64,000 nucleotides of DNA from Macrophomina tecta (Eukaryota; Ascomycota; Dothideomycetes; Botryosphaeriales; Botryosphaeriaceae): positions 1,431,501 through 1,495,500 of the forward strand of contig JAKSGN010000037.1 of assembly GCA_024180945.1 (NCBI GenBank). The letters run 5' to 3'. Position numbers and translations under genes: made by a program. The notes beneath the pieces were generated by a model. The model ran no database searches. It was given only the letters and a program-made list of their open reading frames with translations, and was not told where the DNA came from. Positions 23,050-34,200 of the stretch are shown piece after piece (position 1 is the stretch's first letter; every line of letters starts with the position of its first letter).

Positions 23050-24900
23050 TTACATACGACGTATGAAGCCTCTCACCTTAGTGATCCAGCTCTTGTGCGC
23101 CGCCCAGTTTTGTTCGAAGTATTCGAATCGGTAGTTAGGGTGCAGGAATATTGCGACGCAATAGACAGGTGAGTCGTCGAAGTGCCTGTAGTAGTCATTC
23201 AACTTATGCCATCCAGCGTCGACCTTAGCGGAGAACTGCTGCCAGTCATCTGCAGTGACGTCACCAGAGGTCACCTGCGTCTCTAGATCGCCTACTACAG
23301 TCTTTAAATGCTTATACATGAAGTCCATAGCCTTCAACGACTCCCAGATGGAACCACGAGAGCCCTCTCTCTCCCCACTGTTCGCCCGACCTTCCATGTA
23401 TTGAGTGAGCCTCTTGAAAAGCTGCAGAAGGTGGTAAAAGCGGCCGAGCTGGTCCCAGTCCTGAGGGGAGAGACGGTCTTGGCGGATGTCGTACCCCTGG
23501 CCCTGCTTCTCATAGCGATCGATGTAGCGGTCAATCGCGTACCGCAATTTCAACGCTCGCTTGACCATGGAGTAAACTGAGCTCCAACGCACGCCCTGGT
23601 CGATGATAAGGACATAGTAGAAGACCTCATCTCCTCCATCCGGATCCGCATCCTCGTCTAGAGCCCGCTCGTCTGGGAGTTGACAGTTGCCGAAGGCGAC
23701 GCGGCGCTGGTCGTTTCTGTTGATGAAAACGCAGATGTTGTGCAGCTTTCCAATTTGGCCTTCCTTACTCCACATCTCGAAGGCCTCCTCACTGTCTTCT
23801 GTACGCCCGAGCAGACTTTGCTTGAATTTCGAGACGCCTTTGCCAAAGAGAATGGCTTCGACGACAAGGTTGATTATATGGCCAATACAACGGATTCTAC
23901 AGGATGGGTAGTCAATAGGGATAAGAAGTTGTAGTTCGCGCAGCATCTCCTCGTTGTTAGAGGCGTTGTCGGTGACAAAGCAGCCGATGCGGGCACAATC
24001 AATATCGTATGTTCGGATCGAGCTGTAAACCGCCTTCGCAAGGTTCTCGCCGCTATGAGGGCCGATGATACGGATAAAAGACAAGAGAGCTGTTCGGAGG
24101 TTGCCACAATGGTCAATGAAGTGAGAGTTCACGGCCAAATAGGCGCGCTTGTTGCCCTCGTCGCTGGTCCACAAGTCTACGCTGAAATTGATCTTGCTGC
24201 TTGACCTAGAGACAAGCTCCTTTAGTTGCTGCCTCCGGTCCTCAAAGGACCACTTTACCCAGCCCGCTACACCCATTGGACTCTTCGGTATTGCTCGCTC
24301 GGCAGCAGGGCCACCCATAAGAATGACGTCACGTAGTTCCTCGGACGAAGCTTGCCGAAACGAGAGATCGAGCCTGATAACAGCATCGGTAAATGCTTGC
24401 TTGAATCGGAGGTCGTGAAATGGCGTAACGAGCGAGTAGGAAGACGAGGATGACGGCGTTGAGGATCGACGTTGAAAAAAGTCTTGGATCGACGGCAACT
24501 CTGACTTCTTCGGTTTCTTTGGGTTGGAGATATTGTGTGCCTGCTCCAAGTGAGCCTCTACCGCGTGAACGCCCGTGAGCTTGTACACTCCGTCGCCATG
24601 GCGGCGGTCTAGCTGGCACTGTCTGCATACAAACCAGCGGACGCCTCCATCAGCCTCACAGTCGGCGCCGTGGTCGAAAATCCACGAGATCCTAGTGCCA
24701 GTGAACTGTGTTCGATGGCGCACGCGATAGCGGAGGCCCGGGATGAGCCTGCCCTTACTATCACGCACTTTCGAGAGGTCTACATCGACGACTCTGTGGG
24801 TGCTGTCTGGCCGGAGGCTCCCCGGCGATAGGGTAGCCGGAGAGTTGCTCGCAGTCGCCGGATGAGGGTCCTGAGAGCTAGGCGTAATCTGTGGAGGCAT
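23050..24900 (-). pseudogene. hAT transposase, N-terminal and catalytic part (616 codons, truncated)
   Basis: The reading starts at the ATG at 24900 (MPPQITPSSQDP). A BED-type zinc finger is at about residues 85-130 (WFVCRQCQLDRRHG...HAVEAHLEQAHN). The catalytic core follows: KINFSVDLWTSDEGNKRAYL near residue 250, RIGCFVTDNASNNEE near 315, CIGHIINLVVEAIL near 350, and GVRWSSVYSMVKRALKLRY near 445. The frame ends KVRGFIRRM then TAA at 23050, where a hAT protein should continue into its dimerisation domain. That domain is found 7.5 kb away at 15.5-14.9 kb. The piece itself has no internal stops, so the Helitron insertion is the main break, together with the frameshift in the C-terminal piece. 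Confidence 0.9.
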
Positions 24901-25598
24901 GCTACACTTCGCACAGCTTCGTGGAGGGCGTGTTCCTTAGCGATGAGTCGGAATAGCAGGTGAGGTGTAAGAGATTTCATTGGTGCTGTGCATGTTTGCA
25001 CCGTTTTGTAACGAGCGGGCCTCTGCCTCTAAAGATCCAAACACCAAAGAGGGAGAAAACCTGTCGAAGGGTTTCCTTCAGTGGGTACAAGAAGAGGGTG
25101 AGAATAAGTCGAACACGTAACGAGACTGAGTACTGCGTGCGAAGGCCGTGTTACCAATAGAGTCTAAATTCTATTGTTGAAGTTGACCACGAAGGTCAAA
25201 GCTATCTAAGGAGTGTGGTTTATATACAGTAGGAAAGTGTATACAATCTAGTGGTTCAGAGGTTCATTCTGTCGATCCGTTGAACGTCTGAACTGGTGGT
25301 TCACGAGTTCAGAGCGCCAAGCCTTTGAACGAGTTGAACTGGGGGTCATGTGACCCGTATGGCCCGTGCTTAGGGAATCGTTCTGCGGTTGCACCTACGC
25401 CCCGCTTGTCTTCTTCCCTAACTTCTTGACCCCGTGAAGGCTGCGCCGTAACACGTTTGCATAGCATCAACAACATGAGAATTACTCGATTTGGTAGAGC
25501 GTGCCGTCATCAATCGTCATTTGCCGTCATCAGAGGGCCTCATGACGGGACGGGACGGATTACGTAATCCGTTGACGAATCGTCACCGAATCGGCAAC
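24901..25598. other. hAT 5' region (non-coding)
   Basis: Upstream region of the hAT transposase. It contains an LTR-like repeat (25007-25245, listed separately), a GTTGAAC/GTTCA-rich segment and subterminal GGGACGGGACGG motifs near 25545. Confidence 0.5.
25007..25245 (+). repeat. LTR-like dispersed repeat, copy 1
   Basis: Starts TGTAACGAGCGGGCC and ends GTGTATACA (TG...CA), 239 bp. The same sequence, reverse complemented and with a few differences, lies at 42513-42750 (238 bp). Both copies are followed by ATCT(A)G. The shared length, TG...CA ends and TATA-like TTTATATAC fit an LTR, but no target duplication or internal genes are attached. Confidence 0.55.
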
Positions 25599-25617
25599 CG
25601 GGACGCCTTACACGCTG
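25599..25617 (-). repeat. hAT right terminal inverted repeat
   Basis: Exact reverse complement of 14596-14614. Confidence 0.85.
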
Positions 25618-26126
25618 TAGATATCGTCGTCGAGAATGCCGTATGACTGACGCGTTTCTTGGACACGTGTAAACCACGCGTTAATCGTGCCTGGGTCCTC
25701 GCATTTGGCGCGTTGTGAATGGAATTTTCGATTCCATTTCGTTTTAAGCTCAGGCTGGTTGTTGATAAAGCGAGATACCCAGTTCTTACCCACTGGTTGA
25801 GGTGAGGGATCTTGGCCGCGTGCAACGAGTAAAGAGTCTGCCATTCTTCGTACGTCGATTATCTGAGGAGGAAATCCTCGCCGATCGAGGCTAAGGATCC
25901 GCTTAATTAAAGTCTACTCTTCAGATGGTTGCAGCTTTCGTTTCTGTGAATTAGACGCTCTCTGAGGTGTTGCTCCATTGAGTCGATCGTGGAGTGCAGA
26001 CTTCGGAATATCGTACGATGTTGCAGCCTTACGAACACTTGAAATTCCATTTTTCTGAAAGGTCTGTTCAGCAAGAAGTAGTCTACCTTCTTTCTGGAGC
26101 GATTTGAGGTTCTGTGTTGATGCCAT
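25618..26126 (-). pseudogene. pogo-like transposase, N-terminal DNA-binding part
   Basis: The ATG at 26126 opens MASTQNLKSLQKEGRLLLAE. It is followed by a psq-type helix-turn-helix (GISSVRKAATSYDIPKSALH). After SEE an in-frame TAG stands where the homologous reading expects Gln (RIP-type CAG to TAG). The reading then continues through LIKRILSLDRRGFPPQ and the CENP-B-type HTH (GKNWVSRFINNQPELKTKW) to GILDDDIY, where the hAT end interrupts it. In intact relatives this position leads directly into NFDETGF and the DDE domain, which is absent here. Confidence 0.8.
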
Positions 26127-26207
26127 TGTTGATTTTCGCGAAGACGCGTCTTAGGTTTGGTGGGGTGTCCGGATGACTGGCGTGTCCGGATGACTGGTGA
26201 AACACGT
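25618..26207 (-). mobile_element. right part of a pogo/Fot-like transposon, cut by the hAT
   Basis: The outer end at 26162-26207 carries two iterations of GTGTCCGGATGACTGG and ends GTGAAACACGT beside TA (26208-26209), the target dinucleotide of this superfamily. The transposase starts ~35 bp inside and reads away from this end until the hAT terminal repeat begins at 25617. The other half of the element is not found to the left of the hAT at 14.6 kb. Confidence 0.75.
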
Positions 26208-26282
26208 TAGAAGGAGAGCTATTTATAATGAAGCATAAATCTTAGGCCTATAGTTCCCCTTAATACCTCGACTACTCGTTGA

Positions 26283-26430
26283 AGCCATATCTTTTGTTAG
26301 CGTAGCCCTAACGACAAGGGGTTTAAGTGGCCTTGGCGATGCCCTTTTAGCCAACTAGATGTCGCGATTCTGCTCGCACTGAGCGTTTTACCCCCTTGTC
26401 ACCAGATCCGCGCTAACAAAAGATATGGCT
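26283..26430. repeat. 148-bp MITE-like inverted-repeat element
   Basis: AGCCATATCTTTTGTTAGCG at 26283-26302 is exactly inverted at 26411-26430. A second weaker pair (ACAAGGGG / CCCCTTGT) lies inside. It has no coding capacity. Flanks show no obvious target duplication. It sits ~500 bp upstream of the GT90 start codon. Confidence 0.65.
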
Positions 26431-26946
26431 CTAACCACAGTATGTAGGCCAGACTTGCTAACCGAGTTTCAACTCAGCCTCAAGCCCTCACGGCTGTAAT
26501 CATGAACCCCGTATCCGTCACTTTCCGAAAGCTTAACCAGCACGCCGCCGTCGCAGCATCTCGCATCGTTATCTCCTACATCAGACCGCCATCTAACTTC
26601 CAACTTCGCCCCTGCGCGCGGCTGCTGACGGCATATTTCGAGCTGCGAGCGCGTGCGTGCTGAGCGGTATCGACACATGGTGTACTCCACCTCTCTGCCC
26701 AGCTCTGGCCAAGCCATGACAGGACTTAAATAAATTGGTGGCAGAATCAAAACCGGCCGGACGGTCACTGCCTCGCCATCTGAAACCAGTTACCTCAGTC
26801 TTAACCATTCCGCTCCTTCGACAACCTCTCTTCCCATCCGCCTTGACCAAACTCTTCTGCAGCCCACTCTCCACCGTCTCTCGCGCTAACCTCGACATAC
26901 GCTTTTTGCTATTTTATCTCTGCTGCCTGGTCTCTTTGGTGCAGAC
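26431..26946. other. GT90 gene upstream region
   Basis: Intergenic DNA holding the presumed promoter of the GT90 gene. A TTAAATAAATT block lies near 26726. No other gene is supported. Confidence 0.4.
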
Positions 26947-28520
26947 ATGGCCGCACAGGGCCATCCCGTCTGGACGCGCGGGCGGCGACCCATGGCCTTT
27001 TACATAGTCTCCGCCTTTGCCCTAGTCGTCCTGTTCATGCTTTTCAGCAACGTTCCTTACACACTAAGGCCAGTACATCCCAACCACGTCTCTAGTCCTA
27101 TCACGGAAGACAGAAAGCAATGGACGTTCAACCCCGCCAGAGACTCAAGGAATCTCGGTCTGTCGGATGAGCAATGCGATGTACGTATATTCTCGATGTG
27201 CTACCTGCAATATCATCGGCCGTTCCTGACTTGATCCAACAGGCTGCTTTTCCGGGGTTTTATACGGAGATAGACCGTGCCCGTGATTACTTTGGCCCTC
27301 GTTCCATCCACCAAGACCGAATAAAGCTCTACACCAAGAAGAAGATCTATCACCATAGCCAAGTTCATGTACTCATCTACAATGGACAGGTCAGTGTTGC
27401 CGATTCCGTTTTCACTGTCTGAAAGCTCTAACGATCTCTGCAGATGTATGTCATTGGGGAACACATAGGTGCCTGCGACAAGCAGCGTGGCCTTGCCGGC
27501 CTCGCAAATCTCTATAGGGCCATCATCTCTGTCCCCGATCCGACCACGATCCCGAACGTCGAGTTCATCCTCGACACCGAGGACACTCCGACGCAGGAGA
27601 TGCCCGAAGACCGCGTAGTATGGGCTTGGACGAGGCCGATATCGAATCTCAGCACCTGGGTGGCACCCGATTTTGATGGCTGGGCCGTACGGATCCTCAC
27701 CACGCCTGGCACCGAATCGCAACATGGCCGCTGACTGTATCTCCAGTTTCCCAACCCTGATCTCGGCGCTTATGTGTCCTTCCGAGAGAGGCTCAAGTTC
27801 GTTGAGGAACCCTTCCCACAGAAAGACCCGCGGGCCGTGTGGCGGGGTTCGCCGCACCTCAACAAAAGGCGGCAGACTCTCATGAACGTCACCATGGACA
27901 AGGAGTGGGCCGACGTGCAGAAGATGACGGACAAGACGCGCCTGCACATGGTCGAATTCTGCAAATATCAGTTCCCGATCCACACCGAGGGCAACAGCTG
28001 GAGCGGGAGGCTCCGCTACCTCCAGAACTGCAACTCCGCCGTCGTGGTCCACCAGCCGTTGGAATGGCAGGCGCACTACTACGATCTGCTCATACCCGAC
28101 GGCCCTAACCAGGTATGACGAGCATATCCCCTCTGTCCTCCTCCTCCTCCTTCTTCTTTTTTACGGAACCATGGACTGACACCGCCACCACCGGCATAGA
28201 ACTTCATCAGCGTGGCTAACGACTTCTCCGACCTCGAGGAGAAGATCCAATACTACCGCGCTCACCCGGACAAAGCTGCCCGCGTCGCCAAGAACTCGGT
28301 TGACACCTTCCGCGACCGCTACCTAACCCCCGTCGCGGAGGCGTGTTACTGGCGACGCATGATCCGCAACTGGGCCGAGGTCCAGGCGTTCGAACCTAAG
28401 GTGTACGAAGAGGTCAAAGAGGCGGATGGCAGGACGTGGAAGAAGCAGCGGGGTCTTGACTGGGAGATCTATGCGCACCCGGATTCGAACTACGGTCTCC
28501 ATTTTCCGAACGGTTCGTGA
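26947..28520 (+). CDS. GT90 family (CAP10-like) glycosyltransferase, 436 aa, five exons
   Basis: Exons are 26947-27180, 27243-27389, 27444-27686, 27747-28112 and 28200-28520. All junctions fall in phase 0 and have GT...CTAAC/CTGAC...AG introns of 54-87 bp. An apparent in-frame TGA at 27732 lies inside the fourth intronic segment (27687-27746), so the gene is intact. Residues ~17-35 form an N-terminal signal anchor (FYIVSAFALVVLFMLF), giving a type II Golgi/ER protein. CAP10 motifs are DFDGWAFPNPDLGAY, VWRGSPHLNKRR and KYQFPIHTEGNSWSGR, then NCNSAVVVHQPLEW and LIPDGPNQNFISV. GT90 enzymes in fungi add xylose or related sugars to glycans or capsule. The donor here cannot be read from sequence. 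It is surrounded by repeats but shows no decay. Confidence 0.9.
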
Positions 28521-28698
28521 GACCCGCGATGCGAAGGGAAAATGGAAAAAGTGTCTGGTCTACTGTACCGAGCAAAGAATGACCACAGGAACAGTGCTGT
28601 TGCCCCAAGTGCGCTCGCCGACGCCTCAGGACTACGGGAGACTGGTTCTCCGCATTGACGGACCCTCGTTGTGGTCTCAGGCTTTCTAGCGGCGCAAT

Positions 28699-28989
28699 AT
28701 GGCATGGCTATACGAGACCTCAAACCACTGGCGACAGGATTTGGAAGAACTTGGGAAAATGGAAGCAAACGAAGCATACGTACTTGGGGAGTATACCCAG
28801 GCGTTTATTTCTCAGACTCAAATGTTCAATAGACTTGGTTTCTGTATTTCTCCTGATGCATATTCTGCGAAGCCGGTGTTGAGTATGGAAGCAGCATTCT
28901 CTCATACAAGGACGCACGATCAAACCCGCCTCCTCATATCAACCTCGCTTTCCTTCTATGATCAATGGCCCCAAGAACGCAAGGGTTAA
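28699..28989 (+). CDS. doubtful hypothetical ORF (96 aa)
   Basis: An ATG-initiated frame (MAWLYETSNHWRQDLEELGK...) of mixed, protein-like composition lies 180 bp past the GT90 stop. It ends exactly where an LTR remnant begins, so it may be a truncated 3' piece of a gene or chance. No domain, signal peptide or splice support was seen. Confidence 0.25.
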   Translation: MAWLYETSNHWRQDLEELGKMEANEAYVLGEYTQAFISQTQMFNRLGFCISPDAYSAKPVLSMEAAFSHTRTHDQTRLLISTSLSFYDQWPQERKG

Positions 28990-28991
28990 GC

Positions 28992-30300
28992 GTTGAATTT
29001 TGGGGAGTGAAGAATAGTGAGGTCAGAAGAGAGAGTAGATTCTGCCTGTCTCCTGAGAGGGAGGTAGTAGTAGTGGCATTAACGTCTATCTGTACTAACT
29101 TAATAGCTAGTTTGCCTCCCATGGGGCTTATTGACGGGTGGAGTAGCCACCTTTTCGCTGGACAAATGAGATACTCCGCTTCCTACCTAGTTTTTATTAC
29201 AGGTCATGCTGTGCAGCCGCCTTGTTGGCCGCCCCAGCGGTCCGCGAGTTAGACTCGCGGTCTCATCCATTTACGGTGCCTGGCATCCGCCCCGGAACAC
29301 CGCCGTTGATTCAAGGAGGTTTTGAAAGAGAAACCACCCTGTTGGTCCGAGGAGGTTCCTAATCTTCTCTGCTCTCGTCGCAGTTCCTGGATACTCCCAG
29401 CCCGCTGCCAGGCGGCAGTCGATAAAGTGCCACTGCACCTTATCAGCGCCGCATTTGCAGGTAAGTTCTGCCCTTTCGTGCTTAGCGCGTCTGTGGTATT
29501 CGGCGAAATCCCCGTGTCCCGTTCTTTCGGCTATCAGCCGGTATAGCGTCTGCCTTGGTAGCGCCAGCTCAGGGTTCCTTCCCTTTCTTATCTTGAGGCC
29601 TAGGCGTTGGTAGGTTGGTGTTTGGTGCTCCTCCCACCAGGCCTCGTAGATACGCGACCTCTCCTCCCTGTTCCTCCGCCTTGTCCAGGATACCGATGCC
29701 GGCCCCTGTTCGTTATTTTGTAGACCGATGGCTGCTTTCGCTAGCTGATCGGCCTCCTCGTTTTCCGTGATTCCCATATGACCAGGGCACCACCTAGTCT
29801 CCACTGGGATTGGGAGCTCCTGTCTCGTGCTCTTTAGCCTCGTGAATTGGCTCTGTGAGCTAGCCGGGGTGTGCCCGTCTATGCCTTGTATGACTGACGT
29901 GTTGTCTATGCATAGCGTGACGTTCGTAGCCTGTATTGCTTCTGCATTGGCGGCCGCCCACGTGAGTCCTTCTGCTGCGCCTCGGATCTCCGCGTCAAAC
30001 ACCTCCGCCTTGTGTAGGCTTCCGCTTTGGGCATGGATCCGTGCGCCGTGACTATAGGCAGCGAAGGCCCAGGCGGTCTTCGAGTTCATGCTTGAGCCAT
30101 CCGAATAGAATATAAAGTTTCCGGTGGGTCGGATTATGTTAGGTAAGCTTGCTTATATACATGGGCTGATTATAACATAGCCGAGGATATGTGAATTATC
30201 CGCGGAATTGTAGTAACTACCGAGGGTTTAAGGTAGTATTGATGCCTTCCGTATTTCCCTATATTAACGGCTGTGGGCATTAACGAATGTTATGGCAACA
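28992..30300. repeat. Copia-type LTR split by a truncated LINE
   Basis: 28992-29070 matches the first ~80 bp of the Copia LTR (GTTGAATTT..GGGGAGTGAAG, GATTCTGCCTGTCTCCTGAG). At about 30148 the sequence resumes with GCTTGCTTATATACAT and CCGAGGATA-like blocks, as in the next part of that LTR family. The intervening ~1.08 kb is the minus-strand LINE fragment. The right limit near 30300 is approximate, since the copy is much diverged. Confidence 0.5.
29271..30135 (-). pseudogene. 5'-truncated LINE: RNase H and C-terminal knuckle
   Basis: The frame is uninterrupted. RNase H begins at about 30130 (FIFYSDGSSMN) and continues with AEVFDAEIRGAAEGL, VTLCIDNTSVIQG and RWCPGHMGITENEEADQLAK, giving the D-E-D-H/D set. 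The end carries a C-x-C-x8-H-x4-C-like knuckle (LTCKCGADKVQWHFIDCRLA). Reverse transcriptase and endonuclease are missing, so this is a typical 5'-truncated insertion. The piece has no RIP-type stops, so it is younger or less mutated than the LINE at 7.5-12.6 kb. A hairpin (CGCGAGT..ACTCGCG) and a CTACTACTA tail lie 3' of the stop. Confidence 0.8.
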
Positions 30301-31262
30301 CCAGAAAAGATAAACCTAAGGATCTGGATGGTGGTAAAGGACTCTACATCAACAATATCAAGGCTCACGATGCCGCTTATCGCGCGGTCCTGGAGGCCAG
30401 TGCGACACAATCCGGGGCTCTCCATAGCCGCTAAAAATAAATTACCATCATGGGGCAGGTCATCCCGATCCCTCGACGGCGTACTATGCGCTGCTAGCCG
30501 AAAACCATTCATCACAGAATAGTTTTGCCGAGCCCCGTGTGGTCGCCACTTGAGAGCAACTATATAGATGATTCGGATTCTTCTTCAGTCAAGATGATGA
30601 GACTTATACTGTGATGTCAGGCATAGGTATTATTAGTGTGGTTCCAGTGATAGGGAAGGTGGTCGTGCTGAACAGACAGCCAATTAAAACTTCCGCTTCT
30701 CTGCGCATGGGGATTCGCAACAGGCCGGAGATTGCCGACAACTCCTTCCACCAGGCCGCTGTTTGTCATTCTCGAAATGTTGGACTTGATGCTTGAACGG
30801 GCTTAAGAACCCCCCACCCCACAAACCAAAAAAAAAAAAAAAAAAACAAAAACGGAAAGCAAAATTCAACTCGTCTGAATGGTACATTCTATGCCTTGAG
30901 GAACGAAGTGCCTTGAGGAACGAAGTGACGAGAGGTCTTTAGCGCCGCCCCCCTAAGCTTACCCCCAACCTCCCATCATGTGACCTCTAATCATGTGACT
31001 GAAATTTCCCCACCTGGGAAAAATTCATCACCTGAATTCGCGCCTGCGCTGCAAGCATCTCGCCTCCCTTCCGCGTTGCGCGTCTCTTCCGGCCTTTTCT
31101 TCGCGTTTTCCTGCTCCACCTATTGGCTGCCCCTTCGCACGTGCTGCCTCGCCACACGTTTGATATCCCCTAGCCGCCCCTTTTGGTGAAGCGATTCTGA
31201 AACAGCCCCTCCTCCCCCGCCGCCCCCCCAAAACCAAAAAAAAAAACTTTTTCTCATCCATC
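30301..31262. other. intergenic/Helitron flank, low-complexity A tracts
   Basis: Contains an A-rich run near 30827-30851, a direct repeat of CCTTGAGGAACGAAGTG at ~30893 and ~30910, two ATCATGTGAC copies near 30976-31002, and a second A run near 31236. No gene is supported. Part may be the 3' end of the decayed Helitron to the right. Confidence 0.4.
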
Positions 31263-34200
31263 CTACCAGTCCCACGACCACGATTCTGCTTCCTCAACCG
31301 TCCCATTGCTTAGCAATTCCAGCCTCTCCTCCGCTACCACCATACTCTCCGGCACTTTATTACCTACAAAATCCCTCTCTCGCACCTTGGATAGGAGCAT
31401 GATGCCATCCAGCAACGGGCAGCGCGGCAGTTGCACGTACAAGCTGTAAAGATCGCATAGACTGGGAACCCAATGGCCGTCAACATTCATTATCCTAGTG
31501 CCGTGCAACTCCAGCGCCACCCGTGCCAACGTCCTACCTTGCACCTTATAATCCGTACAGGCGAACGCGGCCGCACATAGTAGTCCTCTGCGGGTCACGT
31601 CACTTTATTGCCACGGCCGGTTCCTCTGGCACTCGATTTTGGTACCGACGGGCGTTAGGAGGATCGTCCCCGGCGGCATACCGATGAAGTAGAAGTCTCG
31701 AGTCGTTTTCCCCTCTAGCAGAATGCCCGCCGGCGGGCCGAAGTGAAGGATAGTATCCTCATTAATGCGATGGCCCGGATGCGCCTTATCCAGAATAACG
31801 TCCAATGCTGTATAGCTAGCCCCATTAACCAGCTTCAGGCCTTAGTAGGTGTTCCGTTTCACAATAACGGGCATGCCGGGGACGAACATGAAGATGCCCG
31901 GCACGGGGATAGCACTATCGTCCCCCTGGTTCACGATCATAAGCGCCTCCTCCTCCGTGGGCTTACCGCCTTTCCACGTGTGTTCGGAGAGGAAGATGCG
32001 GAGTAGCGCCTAATATTACCGCTGAAAAGACAGAATAGCCTCCATGTTCAAGTTCCACCGATTCCGGTTCAGCGGCGTCACCACGGTGATACCCGACTCC
32101 CACCGGATTCGCTGGCCCTCTCGATAGCAGGTACTATTCAGGAGGTCCAGATCGGACTAGTCCTATACGCCCTGCCGGATCCGAGTCAGCAGCCGCTACA
32201 AGCGAGGGTCTCCTACGGCACGGACTTGCTCCTTCAACATAACGACCGTGGTGAACTTGTTCCACAGGGCGTGCGCCCTATCGTGTTAGTACCTCTATTC
32301 CGCTTTGAAGGTCTTTTCTTCGTCCCACGGAAAGGCCGTACTAGGTAGGAGAATCGACCTTTCCTACACCGGCCGAAACTAGTAAAAGTCGCCACAGAAA
32401 AGAACGATGGGGATGCCGCCGAAATCTTATACACATCCCCGAAGCTTGCACAGCTGCTCGTTCACCGCGTAGAGCGTGCGCGCCCCGAGCATACTAACCT
32501 CGTCGATAATAAGTAGGTATTTCTCCTGCCAGTCCATCCTCGTCTAGCCATCGACGCGGAGATCGGCCGAAGCGGACCGCGTAATACCGTCCCCGTCCTT
32601 AAGATGGCCCGTACGTGAGACGTCTTTTGAGAAATTACAGGCTAAATGGATAGTGATGCCGTTAATTCGTACGGCTACCGTCCCCGAGGTCGCGGTCACC
32701 AGCAAACGGTAGGATATCCCCTTACTAGCGAAGAGCTCGACGATAGCCTCGATAACGCGCGACTTTCCGGTGCCGCCTTCCCCTCCGATAAGTTAGCACA
32801 GCTAAGGGGTTCCGCTCTCGTCGCGCCGTACTCGGTCTAGCTAGCGGCATATAAGCCGGAGGGCGATGCTTTACCTTCGATTAAGCGTAAACCGCTCCGC
32901 CAGTTACTTCCCTGCCTCGGAGAAGGATGTAGAGGGCCCAAACTAGACAGTAGCTAATGGTCCTGTGCTCCGCGTTAAACTCTCCGAGTCTACGTCCGTG
33001 AGATGGACATCTTGGCCCCCAAAGCCGGTCAGTACACTGCAGACAGCGGCATCATGGGCGGTAATATTATTGCCATGATTGAGCTCCCGCTATATCCCCT
33101 AGATCATCCTCTCCTTCTCCCGGGAGACGCTAATTTGCTGCGACTTGATCGACCGGACCTATTCCTACCCTAGAATTCCTGCTCTCAAAAATCGCCCTTC
33201 CGGAGCGCTCAGGGTCCTCGGCCCTTGCTCGCGGACGACTCCGGCGTGCAGTTCTTCTATTAAAGATAGGGTAACTAGCTGGAATCGACACAGTTTATAC
33301 ACCAATACCGATATCTCCTCCGAACCGCGTGTGACCTGGTTACTTCCCAGGGCGTTTCTCACCACGTCGATAAGGCGTGTTGCATTGCCGACACTATCCG
33401 ACCTATGCACCGGCCTCGGTTCCTCATCGCCGTTGGCCATGCCGGACTCGACCGCATCTACCGCAGAATCGGCTTCCCCACACTAGGCAGCCCACTGTTT
33501 AGCATCGCGCTTCGCGTCTTCGGCAGACTGGCGGAGCAGTTAGATGTTATCTGCGAGGAATGAGATCCTCCGAGGCTAAGCCTGCTTTTGCCTCTCCCAG
33601 ATAGCATTAATATCGCCCGATATCTCGGACAGGAATGCCTCCCACGGAACAAAGATAGCGAGATGTTGTATAGCGGCCCTATAGTGTACAGAGTTAACTT
33701 TTTGCCCTTCCTTACTGCCATTAGACGGGGGGAAAGGGCTCCGACGACTCACATTATCGCCGCACCTACCTCCTGTAACAGAGCTCGTCGTCTTCGCTAA
33801 AATCCATACCCAGGTAACCGTCTAAGTAGACGACAGCATACTCGCCCGGCTTTCGCAATACCTACACCCACGTCTGCGAGGGCTACCAGGCACTGTCAAA
33901 CTCCACATCCCCCCAACCACTTACGCCCTTGCTCTTCCGCTTCAATCTGACTATAGACATATAGTCATACAAACACAAACCTTGCAGAAGCCTGCCCCGG
34001 TGCGGATATACCTCTACCAAGAAGATTCTCTAGCCCGCCTCCTCCAAGAGAACTACCTCCTCGTCGGGCTCACCCATACTCTCCATCCCACTAACACGGC
34101 GCAGATGATTCCACCGCCGGAAGATATACCAGTAGAGGAAACCCGCGTTGAGAAATATCCAGGCTTTATTTTTTATAAACTCCGTCCGGTACCCCAACAG

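Larger units (their letters stand above)
14596..25617 (-). mobile_element. hAT transposon, interrupted by a Helitron
   Basis: The ends carry a perfect 19-bp terminal inverted repeat: 14596-14614 (CAGCGTGTAAGGCGTCCCG) and its reverse complement at 25599-25617. Both subterminal regions contain several copies of GGGACGGGACGG-like and CGTCACCGA(C/A)TCGG motifs, as expected for hAT transposase binding. The transposase reads on the minus strand in two pieces, 24900-23050 and ~15560-14889, separated by the Helitron region. Removing ~7.5 kb of insert leaves a hAT of about 3.5 kb, a normal size. The flanking octamers (left tgctgcta, right tagatatc) do not match, so no target duplication survives. Confidence 0.85.

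Noticed and set aside
14588..25625. 8-bp target duplication of the hAT
   Set aside because: Octamers beside the two terminal repeats were compared and do not match, so no duplication is claimed.
27213..28076. 287-codon minus-strand frame antisense to the GT90 gene
   Set aside because: It spans introns and exons of a well-supported spliced gene on the other strand; GC-rich codons create the antisense opening.
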